The translations under genes and the position numbers were made by a program. Shown piece after piece: positions 1 through 8,460 of a stretch of DNA of 64,000 nt (within the stretch, counting starts at the first letter, position 1; the number at the start of each line of letters is the position of its first letter). Under the pieces are notes generated by a model that was given only the letters and a program-made list of their open reading frames with translations, was not told where the DNA came from and made no database searches. Source of the DNA: CAYRES01 sp964423425 (GTDB lineage: Bacteria > Actinomycetota > Thermoleophilia > RBG-16-64-13); assembly GCA_964423425.1 (NCBI GenBank), contig CAYRES010000002.1, positions 62,001 to 126,000 on the forward strand. Direction: 5' to 3'.

Positions 1-1377
1 TGTGGCTCCACCCACCATCCCGCGCCGGCGCATGCCGAGGGTGAGTTGGTGACCACCGAGCAGGTGGAGGAGGTCCGCGAGCGCCTGCGGGAGCTCGAGG
101 AGCAGGAGAAGGCGTCGGCCGTCACCAAGGGCCAGACCCACGCCGACGCCGTCGCCCTGCGGGCACGGCGCACCCAGATCGAGAGCGGCCTGGTGGGGCA
201 GCCCGGTTTCGAGGGCGCACAGGGTCTCCAGGGAGACGCCCTCACCACCGCCGTCAAAGACCTCACCGAACATCAGTGCCACGTCGAGGCCCGCCTGCGC
301 GATCTTGGCGCAGCCGTCACGCCGCCGGCCCCGCTCGAGAAGGCGCTGGAGAGAGCACGCGTTGGTGCAAGAGACGCGGGCGCCGCCAAGGACGCGGCCC
401 GCGAAGCCCTCGGCAAGGCAGAGAGCGGGCAAAGCCGCACAGCGGGCATCCTCGCCACGCAATCCGCCGAGGTGCCGGAGGAGTATCGCCGGCCCGGGGC
501 TCTCGAGGAGGCACTGGCGGCTGCAGTCGAGGAGCACGGGACGCTCACGGAGGCCCTCGAGAGTGCGCGAGAGGCCAACGAAAAGGCCGGCCAGAGTCTG
601 GCGGCAGCCAAGCGCAGCTCCACCGAGGCGGCGGCACGGCTGACCGAGGCTGCGGCACAGGTGGAGGAGCTCGAGCCGCCCGACCTGGGAGCGCTCGAGG
701 AAGCCGCCCGCGACTCCGGCGCCGCCCGCGATGCGGCGGTGGCCTCCGCTGCGGCCTCGCGGAGGCACGCCGAGGCCGTAGCGGAGTCCTTCAGCCGCGT
801 CGCCTCACTCAACGAAGAGTTGGAGACGGCCGCGGCCGAGTTCTCTTGGGTGGCCCTCTTCTCCGATGCCGCCAACCGTTCCAGCCTGAGCTTCCAGAGA
901 TACGTACTGGGCGTGTTCCTCGCAGAGGTGCTGGCGGCGGCCACCACACGCCTGCTGCAGATGACCCGGGGTCGCTACCGCCTGCACGCGGCCGCCGGCC
1001 CTGTCGACGGCCGCCGCGCGGGTGGGCTCGACCTCGAGGTGTTCGACGAGTTCACCGGCGAGGATCGGCCGGTGGGTACGCTCTCCGGCGGGGAGGGTTT
1101 CATGGCCAGCCTCGCCTTGGCCCTCGGTCTCGCCGACGTGGTGCAGAGCTTCTCGGGCGGCATCCGGCTCGAGGCGGTCTTCGTCGACGAAGGCTTCGGC
1201 ACTCTCGATCCCGAAGCTCTCGACGCCGCGCTCGACACTCTGCTCGCCCTCCGCGAACACGGGCGGTTGGTGGGGGTGATCTCTCACGTCCCCGAGCTCC
1301 GGGAGCGCATCGATTGCCGGCTCGAGGTCATTCCCACGAGCAAGGGCAGCACGGCGCAGCTGGTGGTGCCGCATTGA
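1..1377 (+). CDS. sbcC: SbcC exonuclease ATPase subunit, 3' part (5' end outside window)
   Basis: SbcC is the Rad50-like ATPase of the SbcCD nuclease, which trims DNA ends, hairpins and protein-blocked ends. The frame is open at base 1 (458 codons present). The first residues read CGSTHHP, which is the second half of the zinc-hook motif CPxCGSxxHP, so the window begins inside the hook that joins two SbcC arms. A long Glu/Ala/Arg-rich coiled coil runs to about base 830, followed by the C-terminal ATPase lobe: signature motif LSGGEGFMASLALALG near 1081, Walker B VFVDEGFGTLD near 1177 and an H-loop GVISHV near 1276. The GTG at 46 is internal and not a start. The N-terminal Walker A lobe, and probably sbcD, lie upstream of the window. 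Identity is firm; only completeness is limited. Confidence 0.93.
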   Translation, partial: CGSTHHPAPAHAEGELVTTEQVEEVRERLRELEEQEKASAVTKGQTHADAVALRARRTQIESGLVGQPGFEGAQGLQGDALTTAVKDLTEHQCHVEARLRDLGAAVTPPAPLEKALERARVGARDAGAAKDAAREALGKAESGQSRTAGILATQSAEVPEEYRRPGALEEALAAAVEEHGTLTEALESAREANEKAGQSLAAAKRSSTEAAARLTEAAAQVEELEPPDLGALEEAARDSGAARDAAVASAAASRRHAEAVAESFSRVASLNEELETAAAEFSWVALFSDAANRSSLSFQRYVLGVFLAEVLAAATTRLLQMTRGRYRLHAAAGPVDGRRAGGLDLEVFDEFTGEDRPVGTLSGGEGFMASLALALGLADVVQSFSGGIRLEAVFVDEGFGTLDPEALDAALDTLLALREHGRLVGVISHVPELRERIDCRLEVIPTSKGSTAQLVVPH

Positions 1378-1494
1378 CGCCAACGTGTGGGTGGCCGCTC
1401 GGTCTCCGCTCGGTCGGCGGAGCCGACTCTCGTATCGTGGGCCGCAGAGCTCATCCGTTCTCCCGGTTTGGATGCAGTCGTCTCGGGGCAGAAG

Positions 1495-2004
1495 ATGGGT
1501 ATGACTCAGGATGCCGAAAGCAGCCTGCGCAAGAGAGTTCTCGCGGCCGCAACGTTCATCAAGCTTACGCGGGCCTGCTCTTGGGTTACGGCCCGCATAC
1601 ACGTCGACCTGGAGCACGTGGGCCTCACCTCCAGCCAGTTCGCCGTGCTCGAGGTGCTCTTCAACAAGGGAAGTCTCCCCGCAGAGACGGTGCGCTCCAA
1701 AGTGCTGATGGGAGGAGGGGAGTCATTCTTCGGTGAGGTCGCGGCTTTGGAGGCGAGGGGCCTCGTCCGCCGGGTGGAGGAGGGCGGGCACGCGCACAGC
1801 GAGGTGCTGGATCTCACCGACGACACGATTCTAGATCTCACGCCCGAAGGCCAGGAGCTCATGGGTGAGTTCCTTCCGGAGCACCTCGACAAGATCGAGG
1901 AGGAGATGGGCATTCTCTCCGAGGAGGAACTGGCGGTGCTCGGCGACCTCCTGCGCAAGGTGGGGCGGGGCCGTGCGCCGGCGAGGCGCGGCTGGGGCCC
2001 CTGA
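1495..2004 (+). CDS. MarR-family transcriptional regulator
   Basis: A 169-residue DNA-binding protein with the winged-helix layout of MarR regulators: N-terminal helix (KRVLAAATFIKLTRAC), the core around LTSSQFAVLEVLF, and a wing region with charged residues (LEARGLVRRVEEGGHAHSEV) leading to a C-terminal dimerisation helix. MarR dimers usually repress a neighbouring transporter or stress gene and are released by small ligands. The next gene, 20 bases downstream on the same strand, is an MFS transporter, which fits such a pair. ATG at 1495 or 1501 could be the start; neither has a strong Shine-Dalgarno sequence. The frame is open further upstream, but those residues look non-coding. The segment after the start of the HTH (VLMGGGESFFGEVAALEARG) is unusually Gly-rich for the recognition helix, so the DNA-binding mode may be divergent. 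Confidence 0.72.
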   Translation: MGMTQDAESSLRKRVLAAATFIKLTRACSWVTARIHVDLEHVGLTSSQFAVLEVLFNKGSLPAETVRSKVLMGGGESFFGEVAALEARGLVRRVEEGGHAHSEVLDLTDDTILDLTPEGQELMGEFLPEHLDKIEEEMGILSEEELAVLGDLLRKVGRGRAPARRGWGP

Positions 2005-2024
2005 GCCACCGCCCGATAGCGCGA

Positions 2025-3365
2025 GTGCCCGACCCCGTGACATCGCCGCTGTCCGCGCCCGAGGGCGAGTTCCCACCGGAGGGCGGATCCGGACCGGAGA
2101 GCGGGTCCGGACCGGGGGGTGGGTCCGCACCGGGGGGCCGGCGGGGGCGGGGCGAACTCCTCGCCTTCGTTCTCATGCTGGGCTTCCTCTGCACCGTGGT
2201 GGCGCAGATGGCGGTGCCCATCACGGCGACGCTCCTACGTGAGGAGCGGCTGCTCACCTCCGCCCAGGTGGGCACGCTCATGTCCATCATGTTCTTCACC
2301 TCCGGACCCATGCATCTGGTGGGAGGGGGACTGGTGCGCCGGTATGGAGGTCGTCTGCTTCTGCTCGGATTGGCGACCATGTTGGGCGGGATGGTGCTCC
2401 TCGCCGTCTTCAGCCGCTATGAGCTCATGCTGGTGGGCCGGGCCGTGCAGGGAATTGGTGCCGGGGTCATGCTCCCGGTGGCCGGACACCTCATGAGCCG
2501 GCATGTCGCTCCCGGCCGCTTGGGCCGGGCGTGGTCCATCTACGGGGCGGGAGCGGGCATCGGCAACCTGCTGGTCTTCTTCGGCCTGTCGCGGGTGGCC
2601 TCGTTGGGCATCGCCCCCGTATTCTGGGCGGCGGGAGGCGTGGTGGCGGTGGTGGCCTTGGTCAGTCTTTCTCTGCGGGAGATAAGGAGCGCTCCCCCTG
2701 CCGGGGCGGTGCGTTGTGGGCTGGGCCGCACACTCAAAGACCTGGGCTTCGATGTGGGCCGTCTGGCCCGCATCCCCTCCCTGGGGCTCATCGCCTTCTT
2801 CAGCGTGGCTATCATCTCCTGCGCTGTGGGTGTCACCACGTGGGCGCCATCCTTCTTGGTCGATACGCAGGGCCTCTCGGTGGCGGCGGCCGGGTCCATC
2901 GTGGGTGCGTACGCAGCGGCTCAGTTCGCGGCCACCTTCAGTGTGGGCCTGATCGTCGACCGGGTGGGTAAGACCCGCATCCTCTTGGCGGCCTCGGCGG
3001 GGCTCACCCTGGCGCTCGTCGGCCTCGCCTTCTCCCGCACCCCGGCCGCCGGGCTCACCACCATCCTCTTGATCGGCTTCCTGCAGATGGCGACCTTCGC
3101 GCCCGCGTTCGCGCTCATCCCGGGCTTGGTGCCTCCCGAATCAGTGGCCCTGGGCAGCGGTGCCGTCAATGGGGTGGGAGTCTTCGGAGCGCTCCTTGCG
3201 CCGTGGATCATGGGGATCATCCTGGACGCCGGTGGCGGCTACCGGCCTGCCTTCCTGCTTCTGGCGGGCGTGGCCTTCGTAGCGGTGGTGTTGGCGGCTG
3301 CGCTCGTGAGGCGCGCGGGTGCCGTGGCCGAAGCTCCGGGGCCGGGACCGCGTGGTGGTGTGTGA
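2025..3365 (+). CDS. Major facilitator superfamily (MFS) transporter
   Basis: A 446-residue integral membrane protein with about 12 hydrophobic segments. It shows the MFS loop 2-3 signature in the form GGGLVRRYGGRLLLLG and a second-half counterpart VGLIVDRVGKTRILL. Such proteins move small solutes or drugs by proton exchange; the substrate cannot be read from sequence. The GTG start at 2025 gives a roughly 45-residue N-terminal extension made of Pro/Gly/Ser repeats (PEGGSGPESGSGPGGGSAP) encoded by imperfect direct repeats at about 2070-2140, which is odd for an MFS protein; the true start may be internal, before LLAFVLMLGF. It follows a MarR regulator closely, suggesting joint control. The gene ends 72 bases before a convergent gene. 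Confidence 0.85.
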   Translation: MPDPVTSPLSAPEGEFPPEGGSGPESGSGPGGGSAPGGRRGRGELLAFVLMLGFLCTVVAQMAVPITATLLREERLLTSAQVGTLMSIMFFTSGPMHLVGGGLVRRYGGRLLLLGLATMLGGMVLLAVFSRYELMLVGRAVQGIGAGVMLPVAGHLMSRHVAPGRLGRAWSIYGAGAGIGNLLVFFGLSRVASLGIAPVFWAAGGVVAVVALVSLSLREIRSAPPAGAVRCGLGRTLKDLGFDVGRLARIPSLGLIAFFSVAIISCAVGVTTWAPSFLVDTQGLSVAAAGSIVGAYAAAQFAATFSVGLIVDRVGKTRILLAASAGLTLALVGLAFSRTPAAGLTTILLIGFLQMATFAPAFALIPGLVPPESVALGSGAVNGVGVFGALLAPWIMGIILDAGGGYRPAFLLLAGVAFVAVVLAAALVRRAGAVAEAPGPGPRGGV

Positions 3366-3436
3366 AATCTGAGGCCCGGCGAGTCCCCACCGAGCAGCGA
3401 GTCTCCACCGGCGGGCCGGCGGGGGCGAGGCTGCGA

Positions 3437-4018
3437 TCACCCGTCCGGATACATCCCCGCGAAGGGCCAGAACTCTGAGTTCCGCACCGCTTCACTCATG
3501 TCTTCCACGTAGCGGGGCCGGATGCCGTCGCGCCACGTGGGCATGCCGCCCCGCCACACGTAGTCGAGGAGGGCCCTGAACCCCGCCTGGTCGAAGGAGA
3601 ACTCACCCAGGGTGACGGTCTCTTGGGCGGGGTCGAAGCGCACGGTCATCGCCTTCTCCAGGGCGTAGGTGCGAAGAATCGCTTCCGCCTCGGGCCGCAC
3701 CTGGTCACCTTCGGGCTGTTGCCTGAAGCCCCCGGGATCGTCGGGAAAGGGAAAACGCTCATACAGGGCCGACATGAAGCCGTGATGGCGGATACCCTGC
3801 TCCCCCATGGCCCGGCTCCCGATGTCGCGGGGATTCTCGATGATGAAGACGAGCTTGGCGTCTTCGGCCGGTGGGCCTTGGTCGGCCCACTCCCGCACCC
3901 AGGCACAGAAGTCACGGGCGAAGAAGAAGTAGTGGTTGAGCAGGAGGCAGTCGCACTCGACGTTGAAGAAGCCGAATGCCACCAGGCCGTGGCTCAGTGT
4001 GCGGTGTGCGAGAGGCAT
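3437..4018 (-). CDS. Conserved hypothetical protein, function unknown
   Basis: A 193-residue soluble protein without signal peptide or membrane segments. I do not recognise the family. It is rich in aromatic residues near the N terminus (GFFNVECDCLLLNHYFFF) and has two His-containing stretches (MPLAHRTLSHG and GIRHHGFM) with a pair of close cysteines/acidic residues that could bind metal, but this is a guess. The start is well supported: on the reverse strand AAGGAG lies 9 bases before the ATG. It is transcribed towards the MFS gene and away from the assembly gap at about 4.1 kb, so its upstream region and any promoter are partly lost in low-complexity sequence. Codon use looks normal for the window, so I believe it is a real gene. 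Confidence 0.6.
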   Translation of the reverse strand: MPLAHRTLSHGLVAFGFFNVECDCLLLNHYFFFARDFCAWVREWADQGPPAEDAKLVFIIENPRDIGSRAMGEQGIRHHGFMSALYERFPFPDDPGGFRQQPEGDQVRPEAEAILRTYALEKAMTVRFDPAQETVTLGEFSFDQAGFRALLDYVWRGGMPTWRDGIRPRYVEDMSEAVRNSEFWPFAGMYPDG

Positions 4019-4042
4019 GAGAGGTCGCTCCTTAGAGAGTGG

Positions 4043-4197
4043 TGCGGGGCGGGGCCCGGGGCCCCCGCCCCCCCCCCCCCCCCCCCGGGAGGGGGGGGGT
4101 TAGAAAAACTATGNNNNNNNNNNGGGGTGGGGTTTTGTGGGGCGCCCCTTTTGTGTGGGGGGGGGGGGGGGCGGGGGCCCGGGGCCCCCCCCCGCCG
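4043..4197. other. Assembly gap (10 N) flanked by poly-C and poly-G tracts
   Basis: Ten Ns occupy 4114-4123. On the left is a run of 19 C (4068-4086) then G runs; on the right a run of 15 G (4157-4171). Both flanks contain GGGCCCGGGGCCCCC, so the two sides look alike. This is most easily read as a scaffold join across low-quality or homopolymer sequence, possibly an artefact of read chemistry. Any true intergenic sequence, promoter or small gene here is unreadable. Confidence 0.9.
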
Positions 4198-4222
4198 CCT
4201 CACGTGAAGGGGGGAGTTCAGA

Positions 4223-5878
4223 TCACTTCTGCTTGCCGGGCGGTACGCTCCGTACGTCGCCGATGGTGATCGTTACCGGAGCCGACTCGGTCGAGTTCCC
4301 GGCCAGGTCGTAGGCCACCGCTACCAGCCGGTAGGTGCCCTTGAGCTTCTTGGTGTTCCAGTTCACGGCATAGGGGGCCGAGGTGGAGGTGCCGATGAGG
4401 ATGCCGTTGGCGAAGAACTGCACCCGGTCGATGCCGCCTGAGTCGGTCGCATCGGCCTGCAGCGCCACCACGCCGGACACCACGGTGCCGTCCTCAGGGT
4501 TGATGAGGAAGACCACCGGTGGGGTGGTGTCGGCGGCCGGCTCCTCCGGCGCGGGCTCTGTCGCAGGTTCGGGCGCTGGCTCAGGCTCAGGCTCGGTCAC
4601 CGGTTCGGGCTCGGGCGCCGGCTCCGGCGCCGGCTCAGGCTCAGGCTCGGTCACCGGGTCGGGCTCGGGGGCCGGGGCGGTCGCTCCCACGGCGGCCAGG
4701 GCGGCGGCGGCGTCGATGTGGCCATAGCCGTAGTAGGGGTCGAAGCCGGGATCACCCAGGTCGCGAGCGCTGGAGGTGATGACCTGCATGACCTCGGCCG
4801 GGGTGAGATGGGGAGCGGCCCCCTTCACCAGGGCCGCCAAGCCGGCCACGAAGGGCGAAGCCGCTGAGGTGCCACTGAAGCGGCCGTAGGTGCCACCCGG
4901 AGCGGTGGTGTCGATGGTCTCACCGGGAGCCACGACGGCCAGGTGCGAGCCGTAGTTGGAGAAGCTCGAGACCACGTCGCGGTACACCGAGCCCACCGCC
5001 AGCACTTCGGCGTAGGCGGCGGGGTAGAGCGGGGTGGAGGAGCCATAGTTGCCGGAGGCGGCCACCAGGGTGCAGCCCTTGCTGGAGGCGTAGCGCACGG
5101 CGTAGAGGAGTGTGCTCGAGGCAGAGCCGCCCAGGCTCAGGTTGATGACCTCGGCACCCTGGTCGGCGGCGTAGATGATGCCCTGGGCGATCGCGCTCCA
5201 GGTGCCGGAACCGCTGGAGTTGAGCACCTTGACGGGCATGACGTGCGCCTGCCAATCCATGCCGGCCACGCCTTCTGAGTTGTTGCCCGTGGCGGCGGCC
5301 ACGCCTGCCACCCGGGTGCCGTGGCCGTGATCGTCAGAGGGGTCGTCGTCCTGGTTCACGAAATCGTAGCCGGCGGTCACTCGCCCCGCGAACTCCGGGT
5401 GGCTCGCGTCGAGGCCGGTGTCCAGGATGGCGATGGTGACCCCGGCGCTACCGGTGGCGACATCCCAGGCGGCCTCGGTGTTCACGTACTCGTGGGCCCA
5501 CTGGCGCCAGTAGAGGGGGTCGGTGGGGGTCATCTGCGCCGTGGCCACACCGTTGACTTCGGCAAAGACCACGTTGGGGTTCTTCTGGTAGGCTTTCACA
5601 AGGCCGGGGACGTCCCGTCCTTTGGGCACAGAGACGATCTCCACACCGATGGCTTCTATCCGCCCTGCGGCTTTGGCACCCAGAGAGGCGTGGGCCGCGG
5701 CTTTGGCCTGAGCCGGGGTACCCGGCGCAAACGACACGAGAATCTGATCGGAGGGATAGAGGTCCTGATTCTGAGGACCGGCCGCGCTCGCGGCGACGAA
5801 GGGGATGGCGGCCAGAAGAAGTGTCAACGCTACAGCCAGCGCCACCTTCCACGTGAGCCGCGATACACGAGATGCCAT
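4223..5878 (-). CDS. Secreted subtilisin-like serine protease (S8) with Pro/Glu repeats and an Ig-like domain
   Basis: A 551-residue exported peptidase. Residues 1-33 form a signal peptide (Arg/Lys, then a Leu/Ala core ending SAAGP), followed by a propeptide of the thermitase/fervidolysin type to about residue 115. The S8 domain carries the full triad: Asp153 in ILDTG, His186 in GHGTRVAG and Ser338 in FSGTSAASP, with oxyanion Asn277 in AASGN. After residue about 410 comes a linker of repeated Pro-Glu pairs, then a bacterial Ig-like domain (PPVVFLINPEDGTVVSG to APVTITI) and a short basic tail. It should degrade proteins outside the cell or at the surface. The start at 5878 is chosen because AAAGGA lies 9 bases upstream; an in-frame GTG at 5911 would add 11 residues. 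The linker points to a spacer that holds the Ig domain away from the enzyme. Confidence 0.93.
   Translation of the reverse strand: MASRVSRLTWKVALAVALTLLLAAIPFVAASAAGPQNQDLYPSDQILVSFAPGTPAQAKAAAHASLGAKAAGRIEAIGVEIVSVPKGRDVPGLVKAYQKNPNVVFAEVNGVATAQMTPTDPLYWRQWAHEYVNTEAAWDVATGSAGVTIAILDTGLDASHPEFAGRVTAGYDFVNQDDDPSDDHGHGTRVAGVAAATGNNSEGVAGMDWQAHVMPVKVLNSSGSGTWSAIAQGIIYAADQGAEVINLSLGGSASSTLLYAVRYASSKGCTLVAASGNYGSSTPLYPAAYAEVLAVGSVYRDVVSSFSNYGSHLAVVAPGETIDTTAPGGTYGRFSGTSAASPFVAGLAALVKGAAPHLTPAEVMQVITSSARDLGDPGFDPYYGYGHIDAAAALAAVGATAPAPEPDPVTEPEPEPAPEPAPEPEPVTEPEPEPAPEPATEPAPEEPAADTTPPVVFLINPEDGTVVSGVVALQADATDSGGIDRVQFFANGILIGTSTSAPYAVNWNTKKLKGTYRLVAVAYDLAGNSTESAPVTITIGDVRSVPPGKQK
4578..4669 (-). 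repeat. Direct repeat coding the Pro/Glu linker of the S8 protease
   Basis: Two near-identical copies of about 38 bases, at 4578-4615 and 4632-4669 and differing at one base, encode the repeated E-P dipeptide linker in the protease above. Repeat copy number could vary between strains through slippage or recombination. Confidence 0.75.
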
Positions 5879-6206
5879 GGGATCACGTCCTTTCTGCTTC
5901 CAGAGACTCACTCGGCTCGCTCACGAGAGCTGAACTTGCTCGTGTGCTGGGCTCGTTTCTTCTATCGGCCAAAAGGGAAGCAGCCTTGAGCCCCCGATGA
6001 AGGAGAAGAAGAAGGATTTGGGCCGGTCGGTCTCGAAAGGGGCTCTGATGCGGAGGACCCCGGGAGGCAGGGCCGCCGGGAGGCAGAAGAGATACACTCA
6101 GAGAGACGCCCGGGGGTTCGACTGCGGGCAGACAAACCCGAGAGCAAGGCAAGGTGCAGTGCACGCAGAGGATAGCCAGCCCATCACGGCCGGAAGGTCA
6201 CACGCC

Positions 6207-6845
6207 ATGAGCACCCGCGTGGTCGCGGCCGACGATCATCCCCTCATGCTCGACGCAGTGGGCAGGCTTCTCTCCGCCGAGGAGGACATCGAGGTGGTGG
6301 CCTGCTGCGCTACCGGACACGAGGCTCTCGCCGCCACCCGCCGCCTACGGCCCGACATCCTCTTCCTCGATCTGCACATGCCCGATACCGACGGCCTGGA
6401 GCTCATACGTACCGTGTCCGAGGAGCTGAACGGCACCCGGGTGATCGTCTTTGCCGAGGCCGTGGATGAGCGGGAGGCGCTCGAGTGTCTGCGCCTGCGG
6501 GTGGCGGGCGTGGTGTTGAAAGAGATGACTCCCCATCTCATCCTGCAGTCCGTGCGCAAAGTGGCGGCCGGAGAGGTGTGGGTGGAGAAGGAGTCCTTCA
6601 GCCGGGCGCTCGAGCTGCTTCTGCGCCGCGAAGAGGGCCGCCAGAGCCTGGCCGTGCGCTTGAGCGATCGGGAGACCGAGGTGATGACACTCTGCGTGCA
6701 GGGCCTGAGCAACAGCGAGATCGCCGAGCGTCTCTTCGTGACCGAGGGCACGGTGAAGACCCATCTGCACAACGTCTACCGTAAGCTCGACCTGAACAGC
6801 CGGGCGGAGCTGGTGTCGTTCGCCCACCAGAACGGGCTGCTGTAG
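6207..6845 (+). CDS. NarL/LuxR-family response regulator with altered receiver switch residue
   Basis: A 212-residue two-component regulator. The receiver has the acidic pocket (AADDHP), phospho-acceptor Asp55 in LFLDLHMP and Lys105 in VVLKEM. The switch Thr/Ser expected near position 83 is Ala (VIVFAEAV), which would weaken the usual activation step. A linker leads to a LuxR-type helix-turn-helix (LSDRETEVMTLCVQGLSNSE, then TVKTHLHNVYRKL) at residues about 150-205. It should bind DNA as a dimer. No histidine kinase gene adjoins it, so it is an orphan in this window. The ATG at 6207 has GGAAGG 9 bases upstream; the frame stays open to 5997 but that stretch lacks domain similarity. Candidate targets are the exported and surface genes that follow, but this is only neighbourhood inference. 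Confidence 0.88.
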   Translation: MSTRVVAADDHPLMLDAVGRLLSAEEDIEVVACCATGHEALAATRRLRPDILFLDLHMPDTDGLELIRTVSEELNGTRVIVFAEAVDEREALECLRLRVAGVVLKEMTPHLILQSVRKVAAGEVWVEKESFSRALELLLRREEGRQSLAVRLSDRETEVMTLCVQGLSNSEIAERLFVTEGTVKTHLHNVYRKLDLNSRAELVSFAHQNGLL

Positions 6846-6996
6846 GGCTGCGTCTCGGGGCGCACGGGAAGGGGCACCGGGGCCGGAGAGCCTGCCGAGG
6901 GGGCGCCGGGGCAGAAGCGATTTCCACCTCCCAGGTGTAGCCATCTCTATCGAGCAGCCCATTGTCGTCGGCCCGCTTCCCCCCTAGGCTGGCGGC

Positions 6997-7674
6997 ATGA
7001 AGACCAAAGGCCGGGCCAAGAACACACGCACGCTACCCGCCGAGGCAAGGAGGGCCATCACAAAGCGGAGGGCCTTCGTCCCCGCCCCGGTTGCGCTCGT
7101 GTTGCTCGCCCTCCTCCTGGCGGCGGGCGTGGCGGGTACCGCGCAGGGCGTCTGTGGGCAAGGGCAGGCCGACTCGGCGGTGTATGAGGCCTACGGACAT
7201 GCCCCACCCCTCTCGGGTGACGTTCGGAGTGCGCAGGCCCCCGCGGCCGACGGGTTCGGTTGGATGGCGCTCGAGCCACCCCGGCCGGAGCAGGTCTTGC
7301 CACAGTCTGAAGCGGAGGAGCCGGAGCCTGCGCCGCAGGTGGCAAAGCCCGGAGCCCCCTCTACCCTCGACGCTTCGCCCCCGGCCGCCTCAGGAACTGC
7401 GGTCTCTCCCCTGCAGACCGTCTCCTCCACCACAGCGTCTCCCCTCCAGACCGTCTCCTCCACGGGTATCTCCCCGGTGGAGGTGGGTCCGGCTACTCCG
7501 GTGGCTCTCGAGCCGGTGACGTCTTCCACCTGGATCGCGCCCACCGAGGTGGCGTCTTCTGTGGCCGTCTCGCCTCTCGAGGCGACCTCTTCCACCTGGT
7601 CCACACCTCAGGCCGACACCGGGCAAGGCGAGGGTTCGTTCGAGCCGAGCGAACAGGCAGCGGAGCTTCACTAG
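6997..7674 (+). CDS. Exported or membrane-anchored Ser/Thr/Pro-rich protein, function unknown
   Basis: A 225-residue protein with a basic N terminus and one strong hydrophobic segment (residues about 28-47, VALVLLALLLAAGVAGTA), then a disordered, Ala/Pro/Glu-rich region and imperfect repeats of the type SPLQTVSST and TSSTW in the second half. There is no catalytic domain that I recognise. It looks like a signal-anchored surface or periplasm-spanning protein; the Ser/Thr-rich repeats could be sites for glycosylation, which would fit the large glycan locus downstream, but this is inference. No clear ribosome binding site precedes the ATG. Cysteine 53 (GVCGQ) lies just after the hydrophobic core but lacks a good lipobox. 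Confidence 0.55.
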   Translation: MKTKGRAKNTRTLPAEARRAITKRRAFVPAPVALVLLALLLAAGVAGTAQGVCGQGQADSAVYEAYGHAPPLSGDVRSAQAPAADGFGWMALEPPRPEQVLPQSEAEEPEPAPQVAKPGAPSTLDASPPAASGTAVSPLQTVSSTTASPLQTVSSTGISPVEVGPATPVALEPVTSSTWIAPTEVASSVAVSPLEATSSTWSTPQADTGQGEGSFEPSEQAAELH

Positions 7675-7891
7675 ATCCCCGAGCGCTTCGTCGCGCGCTT
7701 CCCGAGATGCGGCCGTCGACCGAGGTCTTTCGTTCACGGACCTGCTCCCGGCACGGGTGGGAACCTATCCCCTTCTGCACCCCGGTCAGTTCTCCTTCCC
7801 GGCCTGAGGATTTTTATCTATCCCCCCGGTAGAGGCATATCTATCGACCGTCTCATTGTGGGGCGAAGAGGGGGGCCGTAGGCTTGTTCTC

Positions 7892-8206
7892 ATGATGAAT
7901 GAGCAGACCAGCCAGGAGAGACGAGCCTACCGCCGCCACCGGGTGCGCCTCGAGGTCCAACTGGACTCGGGAGAGGGTGTCACCCGCGACTTCTCGCTCG
8001 CCGGGCTTTACCTCTTCACCCCGAAGCCGCTCGCGGTGGGCGAGAGGCTCGAGCTCACAGTGGCGGTGCCCGACCACGAACATTCCCGAGCCCACTGGGT
8101 ACGTTGCCGGGGGAGCGTGGTGCGCGTGGACCACACCGACAACGGCACGGTGGGAGCCGGAGTGGCTCTCTCGCCGGAGAGCTTGGGGGTGCTGCCTACG
8201 GCCTAA
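7892..8206 (+). CDS. PilZ-domain protein (likely c-di-GMP receptor)
   Basis: A 104-residue single-domain protein. It carries both PilZ signatures: the Arg-rich N-terminal motif ERRAYRRHR and, about 20 residues later, DFSLAGLYL, matching (D/N)xSxxG. In characterised PilZ proteins these residues bind cyclic di-GMP and pass the signal to a partner acting in motility, exopolysaccharide or secretion. No other domain is fused, so it would act by protein contact. ATGs at 7892 and 7895 are both possible; no strong ribosome binding site is seen, and an in-frame upstream start at 7856 adds unlikely residues. Its position just before a large secreted protein and the glycan locus fits a role in surface regulation, but no partner is proven. 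Confidence 0.85.
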   Translation: MMNEQTSQERRAYRRHRVRLEVQLDSGEGVTRDFSLAGLYLFTPKPLAVGERLELTVAVPDHEHSRAHWVRCRGSVVRVDHTDNGTVGAGVALSPESLGVLPTA

Positions 8207-8291
8207 GGAGAAGGCCGGGGCGCGTGGCCTCACCAACAAGGACAAGATCTGTTGACCAGCACACAGGCTATGTATTTCACACGACGATTCA

Positions 8292-8343
8292 GGCAGAGGA
8301 GCCGAGGCCCGGCGGCAACCAGGCGCCGGCCCTCGCCGCTGCC
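8292..8343 (+). promoter_or_regulatory. Structured GC-rich hairpin in the leader of the secreted propeller gene
   Basis: GGCAG at 8292-8296 pairs with CTGCC at 8339-8343, and inside it GAGGCCCGGC pairs with GCCGGCCCTC with one C-C mismatch, leaving a loop of 11 bases containing GGCAACC. It lies in the 254-base gap between the PilZ gene and the next start. It may be an attenuator or structured leader, or the terminator of the PilZ gene (no U-run follows). No ligand class can be assigned. Confidence 0.4.
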
Positions 8344-8460
8344 AAGGGGGGATGAATGAGATATGAGACACGGTGAGCCGGCCATCCCGCCGTAAGGGGA
8401 GGAGCCGGAGCAAGAAGACGTGAAGTGTGGACGCTTGAGAAAGAAGAAAAGAGGAAGAAG

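Noticed and set aside
276..1736. 486-residue Arg-rich frame over sbcC and the MarR gene
   Set aside because: Arg/Gly/Pro-rich composition and overlap with two well-supported genes show it is a shadow.
4115..4207. Frames running through the N gap
   Set aside because: They consist of poly-Pro/poly-Gly from homopolymers and unknown bases.
8292..8375. SAM-I-like riboswitch in the leader of the propeller gene
   Set aside because: It has GGCAGAGG, GGCCC and GGCAACC as in SAM-I, but the intervening UGAagCC segment and the GGUGCC pairing are missing or changed, and the downstream gene is not in sulfur metabolism. Kept only as an unspecified structured hairpin.
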